64,000 bases of DNA from Cavia porcellus (lineage: Eukaryota > Chordata > Mammalia > Rodentia > Caviidae), in the NCBI RefSeq assembly GCF_034190915.1, contig NW_026947500.1:21760501-21824500 (forward strand), written 5' to 3'. This document shows, piece by piece, positions 1-26,565 of this stretch. The position numbers and the translations under genes were made by a program. Below the pieces are notes generated by a model that was not told the DNA's origin, did no database searches, and was given only the letters and a program-made list of their open reading frames with translations. The stretch's first letter is position 1, and every line of letters starts with the position of its first letter.

Positions 1-14812
<14,812 letters not shown>

Positions 14813-15251
14813 GGTGTGTGGGCACAGGGGCCAAAGGCAGTGGCACGATCCAGGATGGACCCCAGGGCTTTCTCCCCCGCTGCAAAATGCCACTGTGGCC
14901 GGGCTGTATGTTGGGGGAGGTTATCTGGTTCCAGAGTGGTTCTCTCCCCTGCTACCCCCCAGACCTGTTGAGGATTAATGCAGCTTCACAGAGGTCCCAG
15001 GCATGTCGCCTGTCACCTTTGTGCCAGTGTTCACTGCAGCATCAAGGCAGGTGCACAGATGCTGTTCCATTTAAGAGGGGATGGTGAGGCCAAAGTACCA
15101 GGTTAGATATATTCAGCGGCCCCTCTAGGCCAAGTGTAAAGGCGGAAAACCCTCTGGAGCCTTTCTGAGCTGGGTACCATCTGAAAGGGACAAGTGAACA
15201 GTTGAGGTACCCTGTGTCTCCCCTCCATCCCCCTACTCCCTTGATTTCTTT

Positions 15252-15318
15252 GTTTTTGTGTTGGTACCGGGACTTGAACTCCAAACTTAGTACATGGCAG
15301 GCAGGTGCTGTGCCACCA
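15252..15318 (-). mobile_element. Antisense tRNA-derived SINE inside the PTCH1 3'UTR
   Basis: Read on the minus strand, it has a B-box-like GGAGTTCAAGTCCCGGTACC and an A-rich end. It is bracketed by a 23-bp direct repeat beginning CCCCCTACTCCCTTG, at 15229-15251 and 15319-15341, with one mismatch. The duplication shows a retroposition event rather than chance similarity. The A-box half is degenerate or truncated. Confidence 0.8.
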
Positions 15319-16117
15319 CCCCCTACTCCCTTGCTTTCTTTTTAACACTGCAGATCACTGTGGCTCGCTTTTTTAAGTATGGACTCGGGTATCTTTTACT
15401 CAGTTTGACTTCCCTTTTTGTTTTCTTTTAAAGGGTGATTAAAATCTGAAGCAAAGAGGCCAAAGATTGGAACCCCTACCCTGCCCCGTCCCACCCCCAC
15501 CTCTTTCCAGAACTGCTTGAAGAGAACTGCTTGGAGTTACAGGCCAGATGCACTGCGCAGAAGAGCAGTTCATTGTTACTGTAACCGACTGTATTATTTT
15601 GTTAAATATTTCTATAAATATTTAAGACATGTACACATATGTAATATAGGAGGGAAGAATGTAAAGTGTAGTAAGGTCTGGAGTCTCCTCACACACACTC
15701 TGACCCCAGAGTGGGGAGCCGGAAGGGGGCCCTCTCCCTATCTATCTGTACATTGATTGGCTCTATGCCACAACCAAGCTTAACTTAGTCTGAAATTTCC
15801 AGCATATGTTGCTGCTGCTTAAATATTGTATAATTTACTTGTATAATTCTATGCAAATATTGCTTATGTAATAGGATTATTTTGTAAAGTTTCTGTTAAA
15901 GTATTTTAAAATTTGCATATCACAACCCTGTGGTAGTATGAAATGTTACTGTTAACTTTCGAACACGCTATGCGTGGTAATTTTTGTTGTCGTTTAATGA
16001 GCAGAGATGAAGAAAACAGGTTAACCCAGTGGCTTCTTTAAGGGTAGTTGCATGTGGTCCTCCAGTTTGGCTGTGTATGTGAACTTTGTGTGTGATTTCC
16101 CAATGTGTACTGTACTG

Positions 16118-16152
<35 letters not shown>

Positions 16153-18065
16153 GTCTTGTTGGTTTTCTTAATGTCTTTCACCCTAGCAGGCTCTGACCCA
16201 GTTGGGCTGGAAGAATCAGGATGTCTATGGTTTTGTGCTGGGGAAGGGCTCGCCCCACACTTGCTCCTTTCTCTGGAAATGGTCCAACAACAAGACTTGC
16301 TTCCTGTCCATGGTGTCTCTGAAGGTCTTTGGTTGCCCTCTGTATATCTTGTTCCTGAAAGATAATAAGTTCCTTCCCTCGCATCACTGTGATGCTGTCG
16401 GGCTCTTAGGCTACAAAGCTGACAGCCCTCATGGATGCTGAGTTGGGAGTCCTTGCTAGGCCATGAAATACACTCTAAAGTGTGTAGTTTTATGCCCGTT
16501 TCTTGACCCACACACATGTGCGCGCATCCATGTGGTCCCCTATGAATCTGCTATAGGTAGAAAAACTCATTGGGTTTATTCTTGGCCCTCAATAAGCCCA
16601 GAGGTGCTGTTCTAAGTCCCTCCAATGTAAACTCCCCTCTCTTCCTGAATCTGAACAGCCGGTCAGAGCTGCCTGGATCTGTTCACATCTTCTTGGAAAC
16701 AGGAATGGTGAGCTTCCGGCGTGGTGTCAGGCAGTCAGGCTTTGTGGGCTGTGAGCTTCCGGGGATGCTTCTGACTGTGTCTGTGTTAGGTGTGCGTTTC
16801 TTGAACAAATCAGACTTGGTCTCCCTCCCCTCTCCCTGTTCTTTCACTGTGACATTTTCTGAAGAGCAGAAAGCTGCTTGTTGCATACACCCCACGGAAG
16901 AATGTAGACAGAGACAGATTTCTCTACCAGGCATTATTTTTGAAAGGTTTGCTTCTGTGTGGATTCTATTCTCTTGCTCTGTGGTCTGGGGACCCCCTGA
17001 ACTCTCGCCACACATCCGCATATGCACTGCCGACTTATCTCAGAGGAAAGGACCTAACCCACCAGAGCCTTGGTCACTGTGAGGACCGCTCCGTGGCAGC
17101 TACAAGGAAAGTCTTAGGAGAAAAGCAGCTGGCCCCCAGTGGTACTAGCAGTTTAGCAACCTCAGACCCTAAAACTCACCCCGACACTGTAAACTGTAAG
17201 GTACTAATTGGAAGCCCACCTGTGGCCGCCAGGTGTGTGTTACCATGCTAGGACCCTGGCCACCCAGCTGCTACTGTCTTGGTGCCTTCCTGTCAGCCAC
17301 ACTGTGTGTCCTATTACACAGGCTCTGCTCAGAAAACACGTCCTGAGTCAAAAGGAGAGTCGCAGAGTTCTGAAGCCGGCTTGCCTGCCACTCCCGGTGG
17401 GCCTCCTTGGTTTCTGTACAGCATACAACTTTCCATGAGTGGTGGTGGCCCAGGGATGGCTCAGGCTGGTGGGAACTAGAACACCTCTCTATCTCTCCCT
17501 CCCTCTCTTACTCTCCTTTGTATAGATTTATTTTGTCTGTCTTGTTTGTTAATTTGGATGTTTTAATTTTTTAAAAAAAAATCTTTGCTGATATTTATAA
17601 TTTTGTATCATAAGAATGTTTTCCTACAGTATTTGTCATGCCAGTTTATAACAAAATGCAGGGATTTTTATTTCTGTTGGAAACACTATTACAGCTATGT
17701 TTTACTTTTGAACAGAATTTTTATTTGTATAGAGTGCTTACTAATGTTAAATAGTTCAGAGTATATAACATTTACATTAAGAACTCATAGTAGGTTTTAG
17801 TGTAAGGAGTTTAAAGGAAATATTCAAACTGGGTCTTGTCTGCCAATTTGGGTGGAGATGAGTTTGTGTCATTTCAATTACAAAGATAAAAGTATGCCAT
17901 ATAATTTATTTATATGAAAATTTATTTTTGTAGTGTACATAGTAGTCATCAAGTCTTTTGACAGAAGTATATTTTTAAAGAATTTATATGTGATGAATCC
18001 ATAATGTCTGGAACTTTGCTGAGATACGAGTGGGGACACTTTTCACTGTAAATTACAGCAAGGAA

Positions 18066-18071
18066 AATAAA
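18066..18071 (+). terminator. PTCH1: PTCH1 poly(A) signal AATAAA
   Basis: A canonical AATAAA lies in the context AAGGAAAATAAAATGTC, followed about 20-40 nt later by GT-rich sequence (GAGTGAGCGTGAGTGGG). It is the best candidate for the distal cleavage site, at about 18085-18095. A second AATAAA at 18241-18246 could serve a minor longer isoform. Confidence 0.8.
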
Positions 18072-18090
18072 ATGTCTAACAGTGTTAAGA

Positions 18091-21000
18091 GAGTGAGCGT
18101 GAGTGGGTACTCATGTGATTGGGAAGTGTTACTAGCTACCATTTGTGACCTAGTGTGGTTCTCATTTTATACCTTGGAAGGTGAAAATGTACAAACTCTC
18201 TAAATATTAATGTTCAAACACTGATAGAAAGTCTAACATGAATAAAAAATAATATAACTTCTTGGGTACATCTTTGTTTATAGAATTTTTTATTTCGTTA
18301 AAATACTTTACAAAGGCTGTTTTTACAAGGCATCGTATAATTTGTAGTTTCATCTTGTGAAGTTTGTTAGTTTGTGTCCTATTCCAACAGTTGTGTGCTT
18401 TTATTTTTGGACACCAAGAAAGTCCCTAAATTAGAACAGTCCAGCCATTAATACAAGTACGAGTTGAACCTTTGTTGAGTATTTAATCTATGATTTCATC
18501 CTAAGAATGGAGAAAGATAGCAGAATTACTGTTCTCAAATTTTAAGCTGTAAATGAGTAGGAGAAGACCCCAGATGACTGTCTTGGTGAGTCCTGCAGAG
18601 AGGAGTCCACTGACCATAGCCACCTGTTTTTACACAGATCTATTAGAAGACAAGTCCCTTTACCTTCAGGTGTCTGTGGCAGCTTTCACACTACCATGGC
18701 AGGACTGTGCCCTTGCAACACGGGCTGATTGTCCTGCAGGCCCTAAAATACTCAGCAGTAAGCGGAAACCTGCCAATCCATCCTAAGACACTGTAGCAGA
18801 GGCCAGCGCTGCTCTAGTGTGGTCTGAATCAGCGTGCCTTGGAAGCTTGCTAGAAAAGCCAGAATCTTCCCACCCAGGCTCTACTAAATCAGAGTCTCTG
18901 GGAGTGAGGCCCAGGAATCTGCTTTAATGAGCAGTCCTGGCAGTTCTGCTGCACCAGCAAGGGATCTCTAAATTCCTTCCAACCAAATGTGGCCATGGTT
19001 TTGTCTAATGTGACTCAGGCCGCACTACCACTGCAGGCCAGATTCTGGAAACAACAGAGGATCCTGACTCTCGTGTGTGGTCTTTCCACAGAAACACATG
19101 TTCCTCTGTGGGAAGGAGTCAAGACCTGTGAACTTTGCATTTGGGGCAGGGAGTCAGGGCGAGGAATTCCCTTTAGTGCCCTGCCACACCGAGGAGAGGG
19201 GTGGGCTGTGGCCTGTCAGCTGGTTGGGGGTCCGTACCAGTCATATCCCTCTTTGACCCCTCCTGCCTCAGGGTTTCCTCCTGAAACCTTGGGAGTTTGT
19301 GTCATAAATTAAAGATGAGTGTCTCTCAGACATTGGAAAATCGAGAAGTAGCTGGATGAAGTCTGTCCCACACGGTGAGAGGCCGAGAATGGCCTCGTTC
19401 TGGGCTTGCCATGCTGCTGAATTGTGTTTCCATTGGCCGCTCTGGGTCTCTTAGTCATGAGTTTGCATCTCCAAGATGACAGAGGCCCTTGGGCAGAACT
19501 GCAGGGTTGCTAGGGAAAGATTTACCACCCTTCAGCGGCATGTCAAGAAATAAACCTTGACCAAGAAATCACTAGAATATCCTCCTTAATAAACACCTGA
19601 AAAAAATAATACACTGTTAAAACAGTTTTATGTCTAGAACCTTGGCCTCTTACCTGTTGATATAGTCCGCTATCTACTCTTAAAACGCTACTGTGGTGAA
19701 TGTTGTACATTGCACTAACTTGGTTCATTCACATGGTGGGGAACAGGTACTCTCCCATTCTGAGTGGTCAAAATTAATTACTTGGAATTCAAATTGGGAG
19801 TTTTCTTTGAGATACGCTTTCTACCACCAAATTGATTGATCATTGCCATTAAGTTTTATATTTTTATAAGAGCTACATAGTTAAGCTAACAGTTTCTAAT
19901 TAAAAGTTTTCCTGGGGGAATTTTTAATCGGATTTGTGTCCCAAAACCCACTATATTTTCTCAGTTAACACCACTCTCTTTTGGCATGACAGACTATGTC
20001 ACAACTTCAGAAAAACTGGGCTACTACATTCCAGGCAGCAGCCTCGCCATCGTAAAGGCAGGTGTTTTCATTTTTGGTAACTGGTTACTGACCTCCCAAA
20101 AGAAGCGAAATAATCTGAAAATACTGTTTGGCAAGGTTTAATTTTAATGAAGGCTGTACGCTATGAGAACATGCCTCTGTCACCTTATGATAAAATTTGG
20201 GTATTGGGTGCCAATTTTGCGTAAGTTCTCTGCTACAAAATCCGAGCTACCACCATCATAACAACCTTGACAGGATGTTCTGGCCTCTTAGGAACAAAGT
20301 ACAACTCCACAAAACAAAGGGATCTAGGGCTCTGTTAGGAAAACAAATATGGACTTGGCATGACTACTGGATGGATATCATGTCTACAGGGCAGGGTATT
20401 TTTTACTATGGTATACTCATGACTTGTAGGAATTTCCTTTCTTGGGGTCAAGAGAAAAAAGCTTTGCATCTGAGGTGCTCCGGAGAGAACCAACATTGTA
20501 CAGATAGCAGAGTCAGACTTCAGTATGGAACAGTGTTCTGGAAGAGGCAACTGCCATGTTGGCCCTGTTGCCGTTTCATTTTCCTGAAAAGTATTATCTT
20601 TTATTCATCCACCTCTTTCCTGCCGGACCAGAGGCCAAGGGTATTGGCGTGTGAAGCCATCAAGTAAGTTTCTCTTAAGAAAGCAAGCACGGTCTTTACA
20701 TGCAACAGACAGCAGCTTGTTTTCTCATGGGGAAGGGGAATGGTTGGTAATATCCTATTTTATAAAGGAAAAGAGTCACGTAGATGGAAGAAAGGTTGAT
20801 GAACAAGTTCAGACTAGAGGGTTATTTTATAATAACAAGGACTGTAACACAGCCCAAGTCACAATGCCAAAAGCATCATCTTCGTAATTAAGAAGTTCAA
20901 CCAGCAGCAGGGGTAGGTTGACTCCCGTAGAGATCCTCTTTTGCAGCCCGAGGAGAAGCAAGATGGGGCAGGAACATAAAAGAACAAGAGGTTCTCTGCT

Positions 21001-21489
21001 GCAGACTGAGAGCGAGAATAGGGAGAGGACTAGGTCAGATGTCTGGAAAAGAAAGCAGTGCTGCTAGAAAGCTGTGTGCACCTCCCAAACCAGGAAGGAC
21101 TAGCAGAGTGAGGGAAGATAGAGGCAAAGTGCTGGTCCCAAGAGAGGGACAAAGACCTTCAAAACATCCACTTGGCTGCCATTCGTACCTTAGCTGGGAC
21201 TGTGCGCTCAGCCTCCTACCAGTAGATCCGTTTGCTTGTTCACGCTGCCCTCACCTTGTCGGCAATCTTAGGAGACAGTTGCCATCTTGAAATCTAGGGA
21301 AGTGGACCCAACACACTCAGCTATTGGGGTCAGATTTAAGACCTGGGTCTCTGAACTAGTCTGATGATTTATTCTCTGTTACTTCCCTCCTCCTTTTCCC
21401 CCATTTGCTTTATGCATCAATTTCGAAGGAATGGGTGACTGTTGTCCATACAACTATAACAGCAGAAGAGCCTCCAAGCCTTGCAGCTG
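18091..21489. other. Intergenic DNA downstream of PTCH1
   Basis: Unique sequence apart from a MER5A-like remnant at 18806-18966. Short ORFs such as 20197-20667 have no recognisable domain and look like chance frames. Confidence 0.7.
18806..18966 (-). mobile_element. MER5A-like hAT-Charlie MITE
   Basis: The sequence runs through CTCTAGTGTGGTCTGAATCA, CTACTAAATCAGAGTCTCTG and GGCCCAGGAATCTGC. This is the characteristic MER5A order of 'gattctgattcagtagg'-type motifs. Assignment is by recalled consensus; the strand call is tentative. Confidence 0.6.

Positions 21490-21534
<45 letters not shown>
21490..21534. repeat. (CA)n microsatellite
   Basis: About 22 uninterrupted CA units. Confidence 0.98.
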
Positions 21535-21537
<3 letters not shown>

Positions 21538-22009
21538 GGTATTTGTGCAGCTGGGTATCACCATGAGCACACAGTGGGTGTTAGTGCAACAGGCAAGTAG
21601 CTTCAGTAGGGCAAGCAATTAGCAAATCTCTGAATTCTCCTGATTCCACTTAAATTCTAAAAGCTAATTGGCTAAATGTTCTTCCCTCATTAGAAGTAAT
21701 TAATATGTGAAACTAGGTTTGCAATTCACAAGAGAGCTTGCACTTCACGATTGAAATCTGAGTCCACTTGCTAATAGTCTCTAATAGTCTGTAATCATAA
21801 GACACACACAATTAAGGTGAGATTTTGAAAGTGTAAAAAAGGAAGGATGCCTGGTTTAGGAATTACTCTTCCACTGCTGCAAACATAGCCAGCCAGCATT
21901 CACCTTGCATGTCCATGCTTGCTCAAACATACCCACGTGTGTAAAAGCCCTGTCACCTCTGGCCCCTTTTGAATTTCCTACTCTCCAGTCAGCCAGCCCT
22001 TAGTACATG

Positions 22010-22312
22010 GTGTAGACATTCCAGGACCCCCTCAGGTACCAAAATCTCAGATGCTCAAGTCTCTATATAAAATGAAGTAGTATCTGTGTACAACCTACGC
22101 ACATCCTCCCATGTACTTTAAATTTTCTCTAGATTACTTATAATGCCTAGTACAATGTAAATTCTATGTAAGTGGTTGTTATACTGTATTATTTAGGAAA
22201 TCATTATAAAAACATCTGTACATACTTAATTCACATTTTATTTTTTATACATTTTTGATCAAAGCTCATTGAATCCACAGATGTGGAACCTATGGATATG
22301 AAGAGCTGACTG
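22010..22312 (+). mobile_element. Tigger-type MITE, nearly complete
   Basis: It starts ACATTCCAGGACCCCCTCAG, contains CTAGATTACTTATAATGCCT, and ends CATTGAATCCACAGATGTGG followed by ATGAAGAGCTGACTGT. This is the classic layout of non-autonomous Tigger (pogo-class) elements. Related copies are at 6010 and 40033. Confidence 0.8.
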
Positions 22313-22832
22313 TCTTCTCTTTCACTCCGTGCATCCTCCAAGTCAGCTAGGCCTAGCACCACTGCCCTTAGAAATCCATTTGTAGGTGATGGCCTCCCCA
22401 CCATGTGAGCAAGCAAGCCCATGCAGGACAAATACACTCCTGCCACTGAGGGCAAGACCATCCACTGACTCCAGAGCAGCTCTACATTTTGCTTCCCTTT
22501 AGCATAGGGTAAAGAGGCAGGCAAGGACCAAGGAACAGACATGATTCTGGATGACAGCGACACTTGGGGAGGGAGAGGAGCAAGCAGGCCCCATGACTGT
22601 TGTCATTATATCTGAAAGTCCACTTGAACTCTTGCCCTGAAGGCTATATCCAGCAGAGACCAGAGAGCTAATCACATTTTCCATCTACCAATGGGACCGA
22701 GGCCACCTTTGGCCTGATTGGCAACTAGGTTCCAGGACAATGAACAGAGGGGTTTCTGGTGCTGACGGCACATCCTAAGCCCAGAGACCCTAAACTTAGG
22801 TAGAGAAAATTGTGACCAGCTGAGTCCCAAGA

Positions 22833-24345
22833 TGGCAGAGCTTAAAAAAAAATCCATTCATCCCAAAACACAGGGATATTTTGTTTGGCTCAATCTTTGT
22901 TTAATTTTACTACATTTTTATTGTTTTTATTTTTGTTTCATTGGGTTTTGGGGGGGTTGGTGTTTTTAACCATTTTTTGCTTTTCACCTTTTAGTCTCTT
23001 TTCTCCCATTTCAACTTTTTTCTCTTTCTTCTAAGCTTTATTTTCTGTATTTTGATCTTTTTTTATCTTTTGTTCTTTTTCTTGTTCATTCCTGCAACTG
23101 GTCTCTAACATTACTAACTTCTTTTCTCTCTTCAATAGGACCCTCACTCTCACTTTTCTCTTTTTTTCCTTGTATCCCATTGATTAATTTTTCAAATTTT
23201 GCTTTTTTCATTCTCTGGTAAGCTTTATAAATTTGTAGTTCACTAGTTAACTTTACTCTATGGCTGTTGAATACTGTTCTTAGTAGAGGCAAAGTAGTTC
23301 AATTTTGTCGACATTTACTGTAGGTCAATATTTGGTTTTATCTTAGTATTCATACTATCATTATATCCCTCTCTCTGGTTAATGCTTGATATTATTGGTT
23401 CTTAGGATGTCAATACTCAATTTATATTTGATACTATAATTCATGACTTGATTTCTATAGCCAAGGTGTCAGAGCTGATGCCATTAATTGGTTTTCTTGG
23501 GATGCCAATATGTGCGTTGTCTAACAATCCTGTGGCCCATTCCTGGAGGACTGTAAGCTGTGCCAAATACACTGCAACATTCCGTCCCAAGTGAACTGAG
23601 TAGTTGGATCCTGGGACAGAGACACAAGCCAACAGCCACATCCAGAGGACACCTCTGAAAAGTAGGCATTCACAAAAGAGCTCTCCATGCTAAAACAAGC
23701 TTTCCACTACAATAAGCCCACAAGTCTATACAAAACAAATAATACAAGCATGAAAAACCAAGCCAAAAAAATGCCTCCAAAACTCCAAATCTCATGCATA
23801 GGGCAAAGAAGGGTGGGGGACACAAAGCCACATAACTGAATTGTTCAAAATGATACCAGGGAGATAACAAAACTAATCAATAAAGCATTTGGAAAGCTTA
23901 CAAAAAATGTAAGTGATAAAATAATAGGCCAAATAAACCACATAATCAACAAGTATACAGAAGACACTAATAAAAAGCTAGCAGAGCTAAACAAAATGAT
24001 GTAAATATCAACCAGTATAGAAAAAAATTACAGTCCACAAAAAAACTTCAAATAGAAATTCAATAGATTGGGGCTGGGGATTTAACTCAGCGGCATAAGC
24101 ACCTGTCTTGCAAGCAGGTGGTCGTGAGTTTGATCCCCAGTACCGATAAAAAAAAAAAAGAAAGAAATTCAATAGATTAAACATTCTATCAACCGGGGAG
24201 CAGAAAATAAAGCAATGTAAGAACAAAGTTTGAAGTAGAAGACAAGACTTTTATCAGGGATAAATTAATGACAGAAATATTAAAAACCAACAAGAGAACA
24301 TGAAAAATGGATGATGATGATGAAAAAAGCAAAGAAGACTAAGAC
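22833..24345 (+). mobile_element. L1 5' portion, copy 1 (5'UTR and ORF1 start)
   Basis: A T-rich 5' region leads into an A-rich, sense-strand ORF1-like region with AAAGAGCTCTCCATGCTAAA near 23676. It is collinear with a second, diverged copy at 26565-27489: AGAGCTCTCCAT recurs, and both have TTCATCACTGAAAAG- or CACCTCTGAAAAG-like lead-ins. Frames are destroyed by stops. A SINE at 24070 is inserted in it. Confidence 0.6.
24070..24162 (+). mobile_element. ID-like tRNA-derived SINE with perfect 16-bp TSD
   Basis: It begins GGGGCTGGGGATTTAACTCA, has a B box GTGAGTTTGATCC and ends CCGATAAAAAAAAAAAAG. The 16-bp duplication AGAAATTCAATAGATT is present at 24054-24069 and 24163-24178. Confidence 0.92.
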
Positions 24346-24349
24346 TGTC

Positions 24350-24808
24350 ACGGTTTATGTCTGTGTCCCCCAGGCCTCATGAGTTTGCATTGTGCATTTG
24401 TGATGGTTCATTGTCTAGTGCTTGGATTGATGGTGTCAGTGCTCCACCCACATAGGGGTGGAGCCAGGATGTGATGTAATGGCAGGAAGAAAGTGTGTCT
24501 TGCTCTTTGCTGGCTCCTGCTTGTTGTTTGCAGCCACCATGAACTGGGGCCCAGCCATGCCAGCCTGCCTTGGAACCAACTACGGATTGAGTACAGATTG
24601 AAACCTCCAAAAACTTTGAAGAAGCCCATTTGAATTATAAATAACTTCTCAGCCATGTATGGTGGTGCATGACCATAAGTTCAGCACTCAGGAGGTTAAG
24701 GCAGGTGAGGCAGGAGGATTGTCACAAATTTTAAGAAATAAACCTTTCCTTTCCCAACTTGGGCTTCAGGTATTTTGTCTCAGCGATGAGTAAAAAATAA
24801 CTAAGACA
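24350..24808 (+). mobile_element. LTR-like interspersed repeat, copy A (interrupted)
   Basis: It runs from TTTATGTCTGTGTCCCCCAG to TATTTTGTCTCAGCGATGAG. It shares long stretches with 44394-44705, including GGTTCATTGTCTAG, CTTGGATTG, AGGGGTGGAGCC, AAGAAATAAA and GTATTTTGTCT. A more diverged copy is at 25075-25405. The AATAAA-bearing tail suggests a solo LTR, perhaps MaLR-type, but I cannot name the family. A 107-bp block with part of a B1 is inserted at about 24620-24731. Confidence 0.55.
24620..24731 (+). repeat. Templated duplicate of a 107-bp block containing a partial B1
   Basis: The block runs from AAGCCCATTTGAATTATAAA through TTCTCAGCCATGTATGGTGG to GGAGGATTGTCACAA. It is almost identical (one clear difference) to 25446-25552. 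There it sits in its natural context and continues into a full B1. Confidence 0.75.
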
Positions 24809-24809
24809 A

Positions 24810-25070
24810 AGACTAATTGGAATTAGTGAAATGGAGGAAGACACATAAATGGCATAAAAATGCTGCTTTCTGAAATAATAACAGAAAACTTTCCAAATAA
24901 AGAGAAAGAATTTAACATACAAATACGTGAAAGCATATTGAACCCCAGATACACATGACCAGAAAAGAATCTCATCATGAAACATCATAGTCAGAATCCT
25001 AGAAGTCCAACACAAGAACAAATCATAAAATGAGGTATTGGGTCTCACATCTAGATGTCTGTCCAAAGAT
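24810..25070 (+). mobile_element. L1 ORF1 fragment (copy 1, continued)
   Basis: The stretch GAAAACTTTCCAAATAAAGA ... CAGAATCCTAGAAGTCCAAC parallels the ORF1 C-terminal region seen at 53510-53650. It has stops in all frames. Confidence 0.55.
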
Positions 25071-25074
25071 ATAG

Positions 25075-25405
25075 GTCAGGCTTTTTCAGAGGTGATGGAT
25101 CTAGAGTGTATGACACTGGTATTGATTCATGGTACAGTGCTAAGGCCAAGGGCACTGTGATTAAGGGTGTGAGTGCTACCTGCCCTGAGTAGCCTGGATA
25201 AAGCATAAGAGATAGAATGAGCTGTGGTCATCCCTTGTTGCTTTGCTACCTTCTGCTCATCATGAACTGTTTTTGCTTTGTGAAGCCTGTCTGCCAGCCA
25301 CTCACCCTGGAGCCACCAATTATAGACTGAAATATGAGCTAAATAAACTTTTTCTCCTTTAATTTTGGATTCTGGGTATTTTGTCTCAGCAATGAGCAAG
25401 GTAAC
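25075..25405 (+). mobile_element. LTR-like interspersed repeat, copy B (diverged)
   Basis: It ends GGGTATTTTGTCTCAGCAAT after a TAAATAAACTTTTTCTCC segment, the same tail as copies at 24350 and 44394. The 5' half is poorly conserved. Confidence 0.45.
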
Positions 25406-25476
25406 TACAGAAGGGGTTAGAGAAAAGCAATGAGCTTTGAAAGGTAAGCCCATTTGAATTATAAATAACTTCTCAG

Positions 25477-25660
25477 CCATGTATGGTGGTGCATGAGCAT
25501 AAGTTCAGCACTCAGGAGGTTAAGGCAGGTGAGGCAGGAGGATTGTCACAAGTTCAAGTCCAGCCAGGGCTACATAGTGACTTCAGGACCTATCTGGACT
25601 ACATAGTGAGACCCTGTCTCAAAACAAAACAAAACAAAACACAAAAGAAGAGAAAGAGAG
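25477..25660 (+). mobile_element. B1-type (7SL-derived) SINE
   Basis: GCCATGTATGGTGGTGCATG starts it; TCAAGTCCAGCCAGGGCTAC and GAGACCCTGTCTCAAAACAA end it. A duplicated right-hand segment (CTACATAGTGA twice) precedes the (CAAAA)n tail. Confidence 0.88.
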
Positions 25661-25669
25661 AGAAAAGAA

Positions 25670-26565
25670 AAGGGAAAGAAGCTCGAAATAAACCTTACAG
25701 GCTAGAAAGTCTTGAAATAAAGTGTTTCAAGCCCTAAAAGAAAACAATTTCCAACTCAATCTGACATATCCTACAAAACTAATTTTATAAATTTCCCTTA
25801 TTTATTTGTTCATTTATTTTTGGTACTGGGGATCACACTCACAACTTCTGAACTATATTCACAACTCCCAACACTATTTTTCAAAACTGATGGAGAAATA
25901 AGAAATTTTCATGATAAGAACACCTCAAGAAATTCATGACCACCAAACCAGTACTCCAAAATATTCTGAAGGATATCCTAGAAAGAGACAATGAATCTGA
26001 AAATGACAAGAGGGCAAGGATGGACCAGGAAGGGCAAGGAGTTATGTAAATGGAAAGGTAGGGAATCCACCAACGGGAAAATGAGGCAATGACAGTAAGT
26101 CAATGTCTATTAGCAATAACTCTCAAAATAAATGGTATTAATTCCCCAATCAGGACTCATACACTGGCAGGATGGATCAAGAAACAATGGTATACAGTTT
26201 ACAAGAAACACACTTAACCCAAAAAGAAACTAATAGAGTCAAAGGAACTGAAAACAGTACTTCATGCAAGAGGAACCTCCCCCACAAAAAAGCAGGTATA
26301 GCTATTCTTTATGCAGTCAAAGTGGACTTCAAGCCCTAAGTGATAACAAAATGCAAAGAAAGTTACTACCTGTTGGTTAAGGGAAAAATACGACAAGAAG
26401 AGATAATAATTAACATATACGCACCAAACAGTGGTACACCCAATTTCATAAAATAACTACCACTGGACATAAAAGATCGATTAAACATGAACACAGTTAT
26501 AGTACCTCACCATCACAAATATACCATTTTTATCAAATTAGATAAAAATATCAACAAATAGAAGA
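25670..26565 (+). mobile_element. L1 ORF1 end and ORF2 endonuclease-region fragment (copy 1)
   Basis: After an ORF1-like tail, 26100-26530 reads as a decayed ORF2 endonuclease domain. Recognisable codon stretches include QETHL-like (GTTTACAAGAAACACACTTA), then KAGIAIL-like, then EIIINIYAP-like (AGATAATAATTAACATATAC). There are many stops and frameshifts. A minus-strand SINE fragment (25795-25877) is inserted. Confidence 0.7.
25795..25877 (-). mobile_element. SINE fragment, antisense
   Basis: TTTTGGTACTGGGGATCACA then CTCACAACTTCTGAAC is the reverse of the ID-like B-box/3' region. It is old and diverged. Confidence 0.5.

Larger units (their letters stand above)
14813..18090 (+). other. PTCH1: PTCH1 3' untranslated region
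   Basis: This is an open 3'UTR of about 3.3 kb after the TGA. The segment 15430-16000 reads very like the human PTCH1 3'UTR. It includes AU-rich stretches such as TAAATATTTCTATAAATATT (15604-15623) and the TTAAATATTGTATAATTTAC block near 15819. A run of about 30 T at 16122-16151 and an antisense SINE at 15252-15318 are lineage-specific insertions. A Pumilio-type TGTACATA lies at 17934-17941. The end is placed by the poly(A) signal at 18066. Upstream ORFs in this interval are chance frames. Confidence 0.9.

Noticed and set aside
16038..16517. 159-residue ORF on the minus strand over the PTCH1 3'UTR
   Set aside because: It runs through the poly-T tract as a lysine run and lies antisense to a 3'UTR that resembles human. 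No domain is recognisable.
20197..20667. 156-residue ORF downstream of PTCH1
   Set aside because: No homology recognised, ordinary intergenic composition, no splice or promoter context.
21490..21534. CRISPR-like array
   Set aside because: Simple CA dinucleotide repeat in mammalian DNA. No repeat-spacer structure anywhere in the window.
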